A DNA stretch of 64,000 bases, from NCBI RefSeq assembly GCF_000430845.1, contig NZ_AUMU01000019.1:1-64000 (forward strand), read 5' to 3'. Shown here in pieces: positions 8,222 through 18,230 of the stretch (its first letter is position 1; each line of letters begins with the position of its first letter). Origin of the DNA: Chryseobacterium gregarium DSM 19109 (GTDB lineage Bacteria; Bacteroidota; Bacteroidia; Flavobacteriales; Weeksellaceae). A program made the translations under genes and the position numbers. Under the pieces are notes generated by a model. It worked only from the letters and a program-made list of their open reading frames with translations. It searched no databases and was not told the DNA's origin.

Positions 8222-11197
8222 TTAGAATTTAACATTAAGCTGAATCCCTACCGTTCTTGCCGTCGGCAGCTGTCCCATTTCTATTCCCGGAGTAATCTGG
8301 CTGTCATTCAGGGTTGCGACTTCCGGATCAAAGAGCGGGAATTTGGTCCACATCCAGAGATTTCTTCCGAATAATGCCAGCGTAAGGTCTGTTATTTTAA
8401 GCTGTTCGGTTACGGTTTTTGGGAAAGTATAGGCAATTCTTGCATCCCTTAACTTAATAAAAGAAGTATCAAATGTATTGGTTTCCACGTTTGCCCTTCT
8501 GTAATAATCTGCATAATAAGCAGATGCCAGTATTCCTTTTGTATTGGGCGAGAATGAACCGTCGGGGTTCTGCATGACTCCGGCCCCTACGATCAGGCCT
8601 CCCGGATTTTCCCTGCCGAATAAGGTATGTTCCAATTTTCCCTGTTCCGTCATCTTGTGGTGCGACTGTGAATAAGCCATTCCTTTATATTGTCCGTCGA
8701 ATGAGAAGCTTACCGTAATTCCTTTGTACCTGAATTCGTTCTGAATCCCGGCTCTCCATTCCGGATACGCATTCCCTATTTTCTTCATCTGCGTCGGTTT
8801 TGCCGTCAGTCCGTCGTTTGCATTGAAAATTACCTGTCCGTCAGGAGAATACATCAGTCCGTAACCGTACATATCTCCTAATGAGCCACCGACAAATGCA
8901 TTAAAGTACACTACTCCCCCTACACTATTCATGGTATAAGGTTCACCGTTGAACTCCTCGGGAAGAGAAAGTATCTTATTCCTGTTCAGCGACCAGTTGG
9001 CATTGATACTCCATGAAAAATTCTTGTTTTTAACAGGGTAAGTGTTTAATGTCATTTCAAGACCTCTGTTTCTCACTTCACCGGCATTGATGACTTTATT
9101 GCTGTACCCGGTTTCCCATAATGTCGGGATGCTGATAATCTGATCTTTGGAATTGTTCTGATACGCTGTGATGGTATAATTTATTCTGCTTTTAAGAATA
9201 CTAAACTCCATTCCTGCTTCTATGGTCGTAATCATATTGGGTCTCAGATTCGGATTTGGATATAATGAAGGAATCTCCACAGAACCGGCGAAATCACTGT
9301 TGTTGTAATATTTGATCAGATTGTATGGATTGGTATCATTTCCGACTCTCGACCAGGAAGCTCTGAGTTTCCAATAGTTAAATTTATCCGATGTCAGTTT
9401 GAAAATATCTGAAAGGATAAACGAGGTTGCTGCCGAAGGGTAGAAATAAGAGCGGTTCTCTTTCGGAAGTGTGCTGCTCCAGTCGTTTCTTGCGGTAAGG
9501 TCCAGGAATATTTTATTCTTGTAACTTAATGTAGCTAAACCGTATGCACTGTTTACCTGTTTATCATTGGGTTTTGCAAATTTTGAAATGTTTGAAATAC
9601 CGTTTGGAAGTGTATATACCCCCGGCTTCAACAGCCCTTCTGCCGTATAATCATTCAGGATAAATTCCGTGTATCGTATATTTCCTCCGGCAGATGCGCT
9701 GAAATCGAAGTCGTTAAACTGGGTTCTGTACGTGAACAGGATATCATTGTTTAAGTCCATTAGTCTCAGATGCTGTTCCCTGTACATTCCCTGTAGGTAA
9801 TTGGCAGAGCTCCATGGTCTTTTCTGGGTGCGCAGCTCGTTGTTGAGCTCCATTCCTGATCTTACCAGCACGTCGAGGTTCTTGGTAATTTTATAATTAA
9901 GGTTTACGTTTCCGGTGATGAAGTTTTTATCGACCCCGTTCAGCATTTCATAAGCGATGAGGTAAGGATTATCAATAAACGAACTGAACGGATGAACCTG
10001 ATCAACCTGCTCTTTTCCGGCTTTCCATATAGGTCTGTACCAGGACAGGTCAATATTCGGGTTCTGGAAAATCATAAAATAGGAAATCGACTGATTGCTG
10101 TATCCGGTTGCTGGCAGGTTGTCACTTTTTGTTTTGCTGTAATTTAACTTAATCCCGATCTTTAATTTTTCACTGAGTTTATGATCCACTGAAAAAGCGG
10201 CGGTAAATCTGTCGAAGCCCGTATTCGGCATCATCCATTCATTTTTCAGATACGTTAAAGATGATCTAAACGATGTGTTTTCATTAGAAGCTTCTACGGA
10301 GATATTATTGGAAAACGTAGTCCCGGTTTCCCAGAATCCTTTGATGTTATCCTTGTAAGGCTGCCATAATTGTCTTGTTGCCCCCTGCCCTTCGATTGTG
10401 GGATCGTACTGGAAATAATACTGTCCGGCAAATTTAGGCCCGAACGCACTGCTGGTAGAGCCTGTATTGACACCGTCTGCAGAAGCTCCGTAAGAATAGT
10501 AATAGTTTCCGTTTGTATCTTTCTGCATGGTTCCCTGCCCGTATTCGTATTGGTAATCCGGCCATTTCAACACTGTGTCATAACTGGAATAGGAATTTAA
10601 GCTTACCTGCACTTTGCCATTCCTGCTTTTCCCGGATTTTGTCGTGATCATGATGGCACCGGCTGCCCCTCGTGATCCGTATAAGGCAGATGCCGTAGCT
10701 CCTTTCAGAACCGTTATGGATTCAATATCATCCGGGTTGATGGTATTGATCCCATTTCCGTAATCAATGGGTAAATCTGCTTTGGCACCGGCTCCGTATG
10801 GTGAAAAACCGGTTCCCGTAGTGGTACCGTTGAGCGGAACGCCGTCTACTACAACAAGGGCACTGTTCTCGCTTGGGTTCATAGAAATATCACCTCTCAG
10901 CTTAATAATTGAACTTCCCAGGGGCCCGGCTCCGGCGGTCTGGATTTTCAGACCTGCCACTTTTCCTTCCAGTGCCTGTGACCAATTGTTGTTCTGGGTT
11001 TTTAGTAACTCTTCAGATTTGATCGTTTCCGCCACATATCCTAAGGACCTGTCCTGCCTTTTGATTCCCAAAGCCGTAACCACAACTTCGTCAATATTTT
11101 TAATAGTATCCCGCTTTGCTTTTTGCTGGGCTGCCAGATTAACGCTTACCAATCCTAACAGCGACAGAATAAACAGCTTTTGTGTCTCTTTACGCAT
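8222..11197 (-). CDS. SusC/RagA-family TonB-linked outer-membrane transporter
   Basis: A 991-residue TonB-dependent receptor with signal peptide (MRKETQKLFILSLLGLVSVNLAA). The TonB box region 'IDEVVVTALG' and plug motifs (VVVDGVPLNG, INPDDIESITVLKGATA, ALYGSRGAAGAIMITTK) are typical of SusC. The rest is a long beta-barrel ending 'VGIQLNVKF' with terminal Phe. Unlike most SusC proteins it has no 80-100 residue CarboxypepD-like domain before the plug: only about 12 residues separate the signal peptide from the TonB box. It heads the susC-susD-phosphoesterase operon and has its own promoter box (11214-11221) and tandem repeats upstream. Confidence 0.95.
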   Translation of the reverse strand: MRKETQKLFILSLLGLVSVNLAAQQKAKRDTIKNIDEVVVTALGIKRQDRSLGYVAETIKSEELLKTQNNNWSQALEGKVAGLKIQTAGAGPLGSSIIKLRGDISMNPSENSALVVVDGVPLNGTTTGTGFSPYGAGAKADLPIDYGNGINTINPDDIESITVLKGATASALYGSRGAAGAIMITTKSGKSRNGKVQVSLNSYSSYDTVLKWPDYQYEYGQGTMQKDTNGNYYYSYGASADGVNTGSTSSAFGPKFAGQYYFQYDPTIEGQGATRQLWQPYKDNIKGFWETGTTFSNNISVEASNENTSFRSSLTYLKNEWMMPNTGFDRFTAAFSVDHKLSEKLKIGIKLNYSKTKSDNLPATGYSNQSISYFMIFQNPNIDLSWYRPIWKAGKEQVDQVHPFSSFIDNPYLIAYEMLNGVDKNFITGNVNLNYKITKNLDVLVRSGMELNNELRTQKRPWSSANYLQGMYREQHLRLMDLNNDILFTYRTQFNDFDFSASAGGNIRYTEFILNDYTAEGLLKPGVYTLPNGISNISKFAKPNDKQVNSAYGLATLSYKNKIFLDLTARNDWSSTLPKENRSYFYPSAATSFILSDIFKLTSDKFNYWKLRASWSRVGNDTNPYNLIKYYNNSDFAGSVEIPSLYPNPNLRPNMITTIEAGMEFSILKSRINYTITAYQNNSKDQIISIPTLWETGYSNKVINAGEVRNRGLEMTLNTYPVKNKNFSWSINANWSLNRNKILSLPEEFNGEPYTMNSVGGVVYFNAFVGGSLGDMYGYGLMYSPDGQVIFNANDGLTAKPTQMKKIGNAYPEWRAGIQNEFRYKGITVSFSFDGQYKGMAYSQSHHKMTEQGKLEHTLFGRENPGGLIVGAGVMQNPDGSFSPNTKGILASAYYADYYRRANVETNTFDTSFIKLRDARIAYTFPKTVTEQLKITDLTLALFGRNLWMWTKFPLFDPEVATLNDSQITPGIEMGQLPTARTVGIQLNVKF

Positions 11198-11213
11198 ATC
11201 CTTTTTGTTTGCG

Positions 11214-11221
11214 CAAAATTA
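11214..11221 (-). promoter_or_regulatory. -7 promoter box of the SusC operon
   Basis: Minus-strand TAATTTTG matches TAnnTTTG. Transcription would begin near 11207, leaving a short leader of about 10 bases. There is no TTG at the usual -33 distance; the tandem repeats at 11243-11260 lie in that region instead, as expected for an activator-dependent promoter. Confidence 0.6.
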
Positions 11222-11242
11222 GAACGACATTATGACTACCGG

Positions 11243-11260
11243 TTTAACAAGGTTTTAACA
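11243..11260 (-). promoter_or_regulatory. Candidate PHO box: tandem TTTAACA repeats
   Basis: Two exact copies of TTTAACA (11243-11249 and 11254-11260) lie 11 bp apart, 7 bp repeat plus 4 bp spacer. On the transcribed strand they read TGTTAAA-ACCT-TGTTAAA, the same geometry as the E. coli PHO box (CTGTCAT repeats, 11-bp period) and similar to the Bacillus PhoP repeat TTAACA. They begin 22 bp upstream of the -7 box. A further TTTAACA at 11298-11304 is 44 bp (4 x 11) away. Binding by a PhoB-like regulator is an inference. The rest of the gap 11261-11470 is AT-rich with nothing else clear. Confidence 0.45.
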
Positions 11261-11470
11261 TTTATTAAATAATTATTAAACCAAATATTAATTTATGTTT
11301 AACAGAAAAGCATACAGGTTTGGTTAATAACAGGTTAAATCAGTTACATATTTTTAATATTCAGGACTGCTTTTTTATGCCTATTTTTATTGTCTTTTTA
11401 TGAGAAAATAAAAGATACCCTACATATACCACTATTCATTATATATTAAATTATAATTGGTATTTAAGCA

Positions 11471-11512
11471 AAAAAATCAGTCTGCCTATTTGAGGCAGAC
11501 TGATTTTTTTTT
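11471..11512 (-). terminator. Terminator of the GDPD gene
   Basis: A 15-bp stem, AAAAATCAGTCTGCC/GGCAGACTGATTTTT, with a seven-base loop and T runs on both strands. It lies 14 bases after the stop of the minus-strand phosphodiesterase gene. Confidence 0.9.
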
Positions 11513-11525
11513 CATGAGGTTAAGC

Positions 11526-12272
11526 TTATTGATTTTTAAGCTGATCAGGAATATTGGTCGTAACAAATCCGATCTTTTGTTTTTTCAGTTCTTCATATAC
11601 GGCAATGTCATTTACCGTCCATGCATTGGTGATCAATCCCAGTGCTGCTGCTTCAGCGATCCAGTCCGGATTTTTCTGAAAAACACTGTAATGGTAATCA
11701 ATTCCGTCCAGTCCTTCGTCTTTGATCTGCTGTGGAGACAGATCACCCTTCAGGTACTGCACTTTGAAAGACGGTTCCAGCTTTTTAATCTCCTTACAGA
11801 TATTCAGGCTGAAAGAAATGAATTCACTCTGGGATCCCAGCTTCATGTCCTTAATCATTCTGACAGTTTTTGCCGTCAGCTCATCTTCCTTTTCTTTTGT
11901 TTGATCAGGCTTGATCTCAACAATAAGTTTCAGTGATTTGTCTTTTTTCCCTTGTTTTAAATAATCTTTAAGCGTAGGAAAATCTTCTCCGTTTGATAAT
12001 TTTACTTTCCTGAGTTCATTGAAATCGGTTTCGGAAATTTCCATTTTCGCATGGTGTTCATCGTGGTTTACCACCAGAATCCCATCCTTTGTCATTCTAA
12101 CATCGAATTCGGAACCGTAAATTTTTAATTTCTGTGCATTTTCCAATGACTTCAGAGAATTCTCTGTGGTTGGCGGCTGAGTCTGCCAATACCCTCTGTG
12201 TGCGATAACCCGGGTTTGTGCCTTCATGATCACGGTGCTTACAATTGCTAACCCTAAGATAACTTTTTTCAT
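11526..12272 (-). CDS. Secreted glycerophosphodiester phosphodiesterase
   Basis: A 248-residue exported enzyme that splits glycerophosphodiesters into glycerol-3-phosphate and an alcohol. After a signal peptide (cleavage near residue 19) come the GDPD motifs: AHRGYW with His25-Arg26, 'TTENSLKS' with the metal-ligand Glu, 'GSEFDVRMTKDG' with the metal-binding E-x-D, and 'VVNHDEHH' with the second catalytic His. The C-terminal TIM-barrel strands end with 'GLITNAWTVND' and 'GFVTTNIPD'. It is divergent from ligA and tail-to-head with the SusC operon. Imperfect TTTAACA-type repeats upstream suggest shared phosphate control. Confidence 0.93.
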   Translation of the reverse strand: MKKVILGLAIVSTVIMKAQTRVIAHRGYWQTQPPTTENSLKSLENAQKLKIYGSEFDVRMTKDGILVVNHDEHHAKMEISETDFNELRKVKLSNGEDFPTLKDYLKQGKKDKSLKLIVEIKPDQTKEKEDELTAKTVRMIKDMKLGSQSEFISFSLNICKEIKKLEPSFKVQYLKGDLSPQQIKDEGLDGIDYHYSVFQKNPDWIAEAAALGLITNAWTVNDIAVYEELKKQKIGFVTTNIPDQLKNQ

Positions 12273-12328
12273 AATATAATCTGATAATTAAACTAAAGTC
12301 TTGCGACCCCTGATAAAAATAGTATTGA

Positions 12329-12351
12329 ATTGATGAAATATATTCATCAAT
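12329..12351. promoter_or_regulatory. 9-bp inverted repeat at the GDPD promoter
   Basis: ATTGATGAA-ATATA-TTCATCAAT is a perfect 9-bp inverted repeat just downstream of the predicted -7 box (12360-12367), so it covers the expected start point near 12353. It could be an operator or a 5' hairpin of the mRNA. Confidence 0.4.
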
Positions 12352-12359
12352 AATAAATA

Positions 12360-12367
12360 CAAAGATA
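12360..12367 (-). promoter_or_regulatory. -7 promoter box of the GDPD gene
   Basis: Minus-strand TATCTTTG matches TAnnTTTG. It predicts an 80-base leader. No -33 TTG is seen. Confidence 0.5.
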
Positions 12368-12399
12368 TTATTTGTTTTTTCTTCCCGGCTACCATCAGT

Positions 12400-12417
12400 T
12401 TTAACAGTATTTTAATT
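12400..12417 (-). promoter_or_regulatory. PHO-box-like imperfect repeat upstream of GDPD
   Basis: TTTAACA (12400-12406) and TTTAATT (12411-12417) are spaced by 11 bp, as in the exact pair upstream of susC. They lie 32 bp beyond the -7 box, one 11-bp turn farther than at susC. In AT-rich DNA such a pair can occur by chance, so this is weak on its own. Confidence 0.3.
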
Positions 12418-12465
12418 CGGCTAAAATATTTTGGTTCCGTTATTCTTTTAATGATACGAGTTTAA

Positions 12466-14499
<2,034 letters not shown>

Positions 14500-14528
14500 A
14501 ATTTTCTCACTAAAATAAATTAACACAA

Positions 14529-14565
14529 TAAGCCATTGGGATTTTCTTTCAATGGCTTACTTTTG
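14529..14565 (+). promoter_or_regulatory. ligA terminator overlapping the promoter of the LRR gene
   Basis: A perfect 10-bp inverted repeat, TAAGCCATTG (14529-14538) and CAATGGCTTA (14550-14559), is followed by CTTTTG. This looks like a terminator 30 bases after the ligA stop. The same bases form a promoter: TTG (14536-14538), 19 bp, then TACTTTTG (14558-14565), a full -33/-7 match. Start of transcription is expected near 14572, 26 bases before the ATG. Confidence 0.7.
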
Positions 14566-14597
14566 CAAAAATTAAAAATATAAAACGAATAATAACC

Positions 14598-17303
14598 ATG
14601 AGAAAAATTTACCTAATCATTTGTATGATTTTGTTTTCTGTGTTTCAGGCGCAGATTGTGAATATTCCTGACCCTATTTTCAAAGCCAAACTTATTTCTT
14701 CCACAGCAACCAATGGTATTGTAATCAATAGCTCTGGTGCCAGTATTAAACTTGATACGAATAATGATGGTGAAGTTCAGGTTTCAGAAGCATTAACTGT
14801 CTCTAAGATTGACATTTATAATAGTTCAGTGACAGATCTTACGGGAATTAATTCTTTCATTAATCTAAAAGCATTATATATTGGTAATAATAATCTTTCC
14901 TCTATATCGCTAAACCTACCCATTTTAGAAGTTTTAAGATTTGGGAATTCCGGTCTGAATACTGTAGATATTATGTCCTGTCCTAATCTCGTGGTGGTGG
15001 ATGCAGATTATTTCAATCCTATATTTTCACTGAACAGTAATACAGTAACATATCTTACGGTTGGGGGCAATAACCTTCAGACAATTAATTTACAAGGACT
15101 CACCGCATTGAAACAAGTAAATGCAAGCGGACCCGCTTTAGAAATAATAAACGGATCTAATATGCCAACTATAGAAGAAGCATACATAAGTTATTCTCCT
15201 TTGATGTCCCAAATCAATTTCAGCGGATCTTCTAATTTCAAAAAACTGGATGTTCATAATACAGGTTTAACCAATTTGAATCTCACCAATTATACAGGTC
15301 TTATTTTTTTGAACTGCTCTAATAATACATTTTCAAATGTTGTTTTGGATGGTTGTACTTCACTTTCGAATATCAGTTTAGCAAACAATAACATATCAGC
15401 CATAAGCATGAATGGCGCCAATGCTATCGGAAGTGTTAACCTGAGCAATAACCAGCTGACATCAATCTCATTTTCCAATCTTTCCGGTCTAGGATATCTG
15501 GATCTGAGAAGTAATAACCTTTCAAATATTACATTAAATAATCTTCCAAATCTATGGTATCTGTATCTAAGCAGCAACCAGCTTACTTCCTTAAACCTAT
15601 CCACCGCAACGAAAATAAAATCATTGCTTTGTTCCTACAACAAGCTTTCGAATATAGATGTAAGCATGCTTACTGATCTCTCGAATATTGAATGTGCAGC
15701 GAATAAACTTATTCAGCTTGATTTATCAAATAACAAATTATTACAAAATATAACATGTAATTATAATCCTCATCTTGAACAGTTATTTATTAAAAATCAA
15801 ACGGTTCAGCCTTCCAATGTAAATTTTATTTTTCCCAATCCAAGCTTAAAATATATTTGCTGTGATGCATCTGAGATTACCGATTACACGAATCATGTCT
15901 CAATGTATAATCCAGAAGGCAATACTATTGTTAACAGTGACTGCTATTTTATTGCGAATACCAACCATTATGTTCAGGGAAATACAAAATATGATATCAA
16001 CAATAACGGGTGCGATACCACAGACCCGAATAAAGCCTTTCAGAAATTTTCCGTAGTAAATAGTTCTGCTTCAGGCACTTTCATATCAGGTATTTCAGGT
16101 AGTTTTTCAATCCCTGTACCAATAGGGTCAACCGTTATAACTCCATTTATTGAAAATCCTGGTTATTTTAATTTTTCACCGGTAAATTTTACAGCAAATA
16201 TTACCACTTCAACGATCAACTTAGCTCAAAATTTCTGTATTTCTGCAAACGGAAACCACAATGATCTCGAAGTTTTAGTTATCCCAGTAACAGCAGCTGC
16301 TCCAGGCTTTAATACAAAATATAAGATCATTTACAAAAATAAAGGGACAGCAGCACAATCCGGAACTTTAGCATTTAATTATAATGATATTTTAACGGAT
16401 TATTTAACTGCAACAGTAAATCCAAGTTCTCAATTAACAGGATTATTAAATTGGGATTTCACTAATCTCCTACCTTTTGAGACCAGAGAAATTACCGTGA
16501 CTTTAAAATTAAACACTCCAACGCAGGTTCCACCTTTAAATGGCAGTGATGTACTTCATTATACAGCTCAAATCAACGGAGCGACAGATGAAACGCCTTT
16601 AGACAATACCTTTACATTAAACCAAACTGTGGTAAACTCATTCGATCCTAATGATAAAACCTGTTTGGAAGGAACTTCAATTGCCCAGGCAAAAGTCGGA
16701 GATTATGTTCATTATTTAATCCGGTTTGAAAATACGGGAACCGCAAATGCACAGAATATCGTCGTGAAAGATGTAATTGATACTTCAAAATTCGATTTAT
16801 CAAGTTTGGTGGCGATGAACGGAAGTCATAATTTTGTAACGAGAATTACAAATGGAAATACTGTAGAATTTATCTTTGAAAACATTCAGCTTCCTTTTAA
16901 TAATGCGACCAATGACGGATATGTCTCGTTTAAAATAAAAACGAAATCTACTTTAAGCCTCGGAGACAGCTTCAGCAATACGGCAAAAATTTATTTCGAC
17001 TATAATGCTCCTATTTTAACCAATACCTATACAACAAATGTACAGAATGTATTGGCCACATCTGAAACCAATAAGGAAAATAAAGACATTACGATATATC
17101 CGAATCCTGTTAAAGACATTTTGTATATTCAGTCTAAAACAGAAATTGTAAAAGCGGAAGTTTATGATGCAGCAGGACGAATCATTACTTCAGTAAATGT
17201 CAAAGGAAACTCCGTTAATGTTTCTGAACTTGCCAAAGGAAGTTATATCATCAGATTATCATCAAAGGATAAAACGGTCATTCAGAAATTTATTAAGGAT
17301 TAA
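14598..17303 (+). CDS. Large secreted leucine-rich-repeat protein with T9SS sorting domain
   Basis: A 901-residue secreted protein. A signal peptide (MRKIYLIICMILFSVFQAQ) is followed by a leucine-rich-repeat array (about 70-400) with repeating 'L..NNLSSI.L', 'LSNNQLTSI' and 'YLSSNQLTSLNL' units. A domain of about 440-520 follows (DINNNGCDTTDP). Then come two Ig-like/DUF11-type domains (about 540-810), the second opening 'SFDPNDKTCLEG', typical of the DUF7619 family. The C-terminal 75 residues (ITIYPNPVKDILYIQS ... GSYIIRLSSKDKTVIQKF) are a type A T9SS sorting signal, so it is exported to the surface by type 9 secretion. Probably an adhesin or protein-binding surface factor; the ligand is unknown. 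Confidence 0.92.
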   Translation: MRKIYLIICMILFSVFQAQIVNIPDPIFKAKLISSTATNGIVINSSGASIKLDTNNDGEVQVSEALTVSKIDIYNSSVTDLTGINSFINLKALYIGNNNLSSISLNLPILEVLRFGNSGLNTVDIMSCPNLVVVDADYFNPIFSLNSNTVTYLTVGGNNLQTINLQGLTALKQVNASGPALEIINGSNMPTIEEAYISYSPLMSQINFSGSSNFKKLDVHNTGLTNLNLTNYTGLIFLNCSNNTFSNVVLDGCTSLSNISLANNNISAISMNGANAIGSVNLSNNQLTSISFSNLSGLGYLDLRSNNLSNITLNNLPNLWYLYLSSNQLTSLNLSTATKIKSLLCSYNKLSNIDVSMLTDLSNIECAANKLIQLDLSNNKLLQNITCNYNPHLEQLFIKNQTVQPSNVNFIFPNPSLKYICCDASEITDYTNHVSMYNPEGNTIVNSDCYFIANTNHYVQGNTKYDINNNGCDTTDPNKAFQKFSVVNSSASGTFISGISGSFSIPVPIGSTVITPFIENPGYFNFSPVNFTANITTSTINLAQNFCISANGNHNDLEVLVIPVTAAAPGFNTKYKIIYKNKGTAAQSGTLAFNYNDILTDYLTATVNPSSQLTGLLNWDFTNLLPFETREITVTLKLNTPTQVPPLNGSDVLHYTAQINGATDETPLDNTFTLNQTVVNSFDPNDKTCLEGTSIAQAKVGDYVHYLIRFENTGTANAQNIVVKDVIDTSKFDLSSLVAMNGSHNFVTRITNGNTVEFIFENIQLPFNNATNDGYVSFKIKTKSTLSLGDSFSNTAKIYFDYNAPILTNTYTTNVQNVLATSETNKENKDITIYPNPVKDILYIQSKTEIVKAEVYDAAGRIITSVNVKGNSVNVSELAKGSYIIRLSSKDKTVIQKFIKD

Positions 17304-17313
17304 ATAGATCACA

Positions 17314-17338
17314 GGCTGCCAAAAGGCAGCCTTTTTTA
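17314..17338 (+). terminator. Terminator of the LRR gene
   Basis: GGCTGCC-AAAA-GGCAGCC followed by TTTTTT, 10 bases after the stop codon: a classic rho-independent terminator. Confidence 0.95.
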
Positions 17339-17384
17339 TATCTGTGCTCTTTAAAAATAACTCCAGGCATACAGGAACAAAAAA

Positions 17385-17392
17385 TATTTTTG
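17385..17392 (+). promoter_or_regulatory. -7 promoter box of the MgtC-like gene
   Basis: TATTTTTG matches TAnnTTTG and predicts transcription from about 17399, 29 bases before ATG 17428. It lies inside the longer GTG-started frame and so decides the start codon. Confidence 0.55.
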
Positions 17393-17427
17393 CTTACATT
17401 TATTCTGATAAACTTAAATGGGAAATA

Positions 17428-18072
17428 ATGGAATTTTTAAAAGATCACTCTATTCAAAATGAATTACTGCTCATTTTAATCTCCGTAATCCTGGGAGTCC
17501 TGATCGGGGCAGAGCGGGAATACAGGAATAAATCGGCCGGTTTTCGGACCTTTATTTTAATATGTTTCGGAACCTGCCTGTTTACCATTCTGTCCATTAA
17601 GATCGGCGTTGATGATCCGGACCGGATTGCGGCCAACATCATCACCGGAATCGGTTTTCTGGGTGCCGGCGTGATTTTTAAGGGAGACACTAAAATCGAC
17701 GGGATTACCACCGCAACCACGATATGGGCCACCGCTTCCATTGGGATGGCCGTAGGTTCAGGCTATGTATATTTAGCTGTTTTGGGAACGCTTCTGGTAT
17801 TGTTGATTTTAAGTTCGCTCACCTATTTTGAGAGATTGATTGATAAGGAACATAAGATCCGAGAATACAGGATCACGGTTGCCAATCATTATGATATGGC
17901 ATACTGTAAGGATCTTTTTGAAACACATCATTTGAAACACATTATTTCGCAACAGAAATATGCCGAAGGCAGCCTGACAACCTCATGGATCATTACAGGA
18001 AAAAGCGCCAGCCATGAAGCACTGATGAAAAACCTGATGGAGGACGAAAGAATCATAGCCTATCAGTTTTAA
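17428..18072 (+). CDS. MgtC/SapB-family membrane protein
   Basis: A 214-residue inner-membrane protein. Family signatures are 'LIGAEREYRNKSAGFRT' after the first membrane helix and 'GIGFLGAGVIFKG' followed by 'GITTATTIWATASIGMA'. Four to five hydrophobic helices occupy residues about 10-140; the C-terminal 70 residues form a soluble ACT-like domain. MgtC proteins are linked to growth at low magnesium and acid pH in pathogens, and in some bacteria act on P-type or F1Fo ATPases; the role here is not known. The start at ATG 17428 is chosen because the only promoter box sits downstream of a possible GTG at 17344. Confidence 0.9.
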   Translation: MEFLKDHSIQNELLLILISVILGVLIGAEREYRNKSAGFRTFILICFGTCLFTILSIKIGVDDPDRIAANIITGIGFLGAGVIFKGDTKIDGITTATTIWATASIGMAVGSGYVYLAVLGTLLVLLILSSLTYFERLIDKEHKIREYRITVANHYDMAYCKDLFETHHLKHIISQQKYAEGSLTTSWIITGKSASHEALMKNLMEDERIIAYQF

Positions 18073-18230
18073 AGAAAGAAACCTGATCGGCTATAGATCT
18101 GTGTGAGATTCGGATTGACCCCCGGAGTCTTATCTATAATTCTAAAGAATTCACAGGCTGGACAAACCTAAAACCCATACAGGATCCCAAAACTCACAAT
18201 TTCTTTGTAAATTAGGCCAAAATTTTAATT

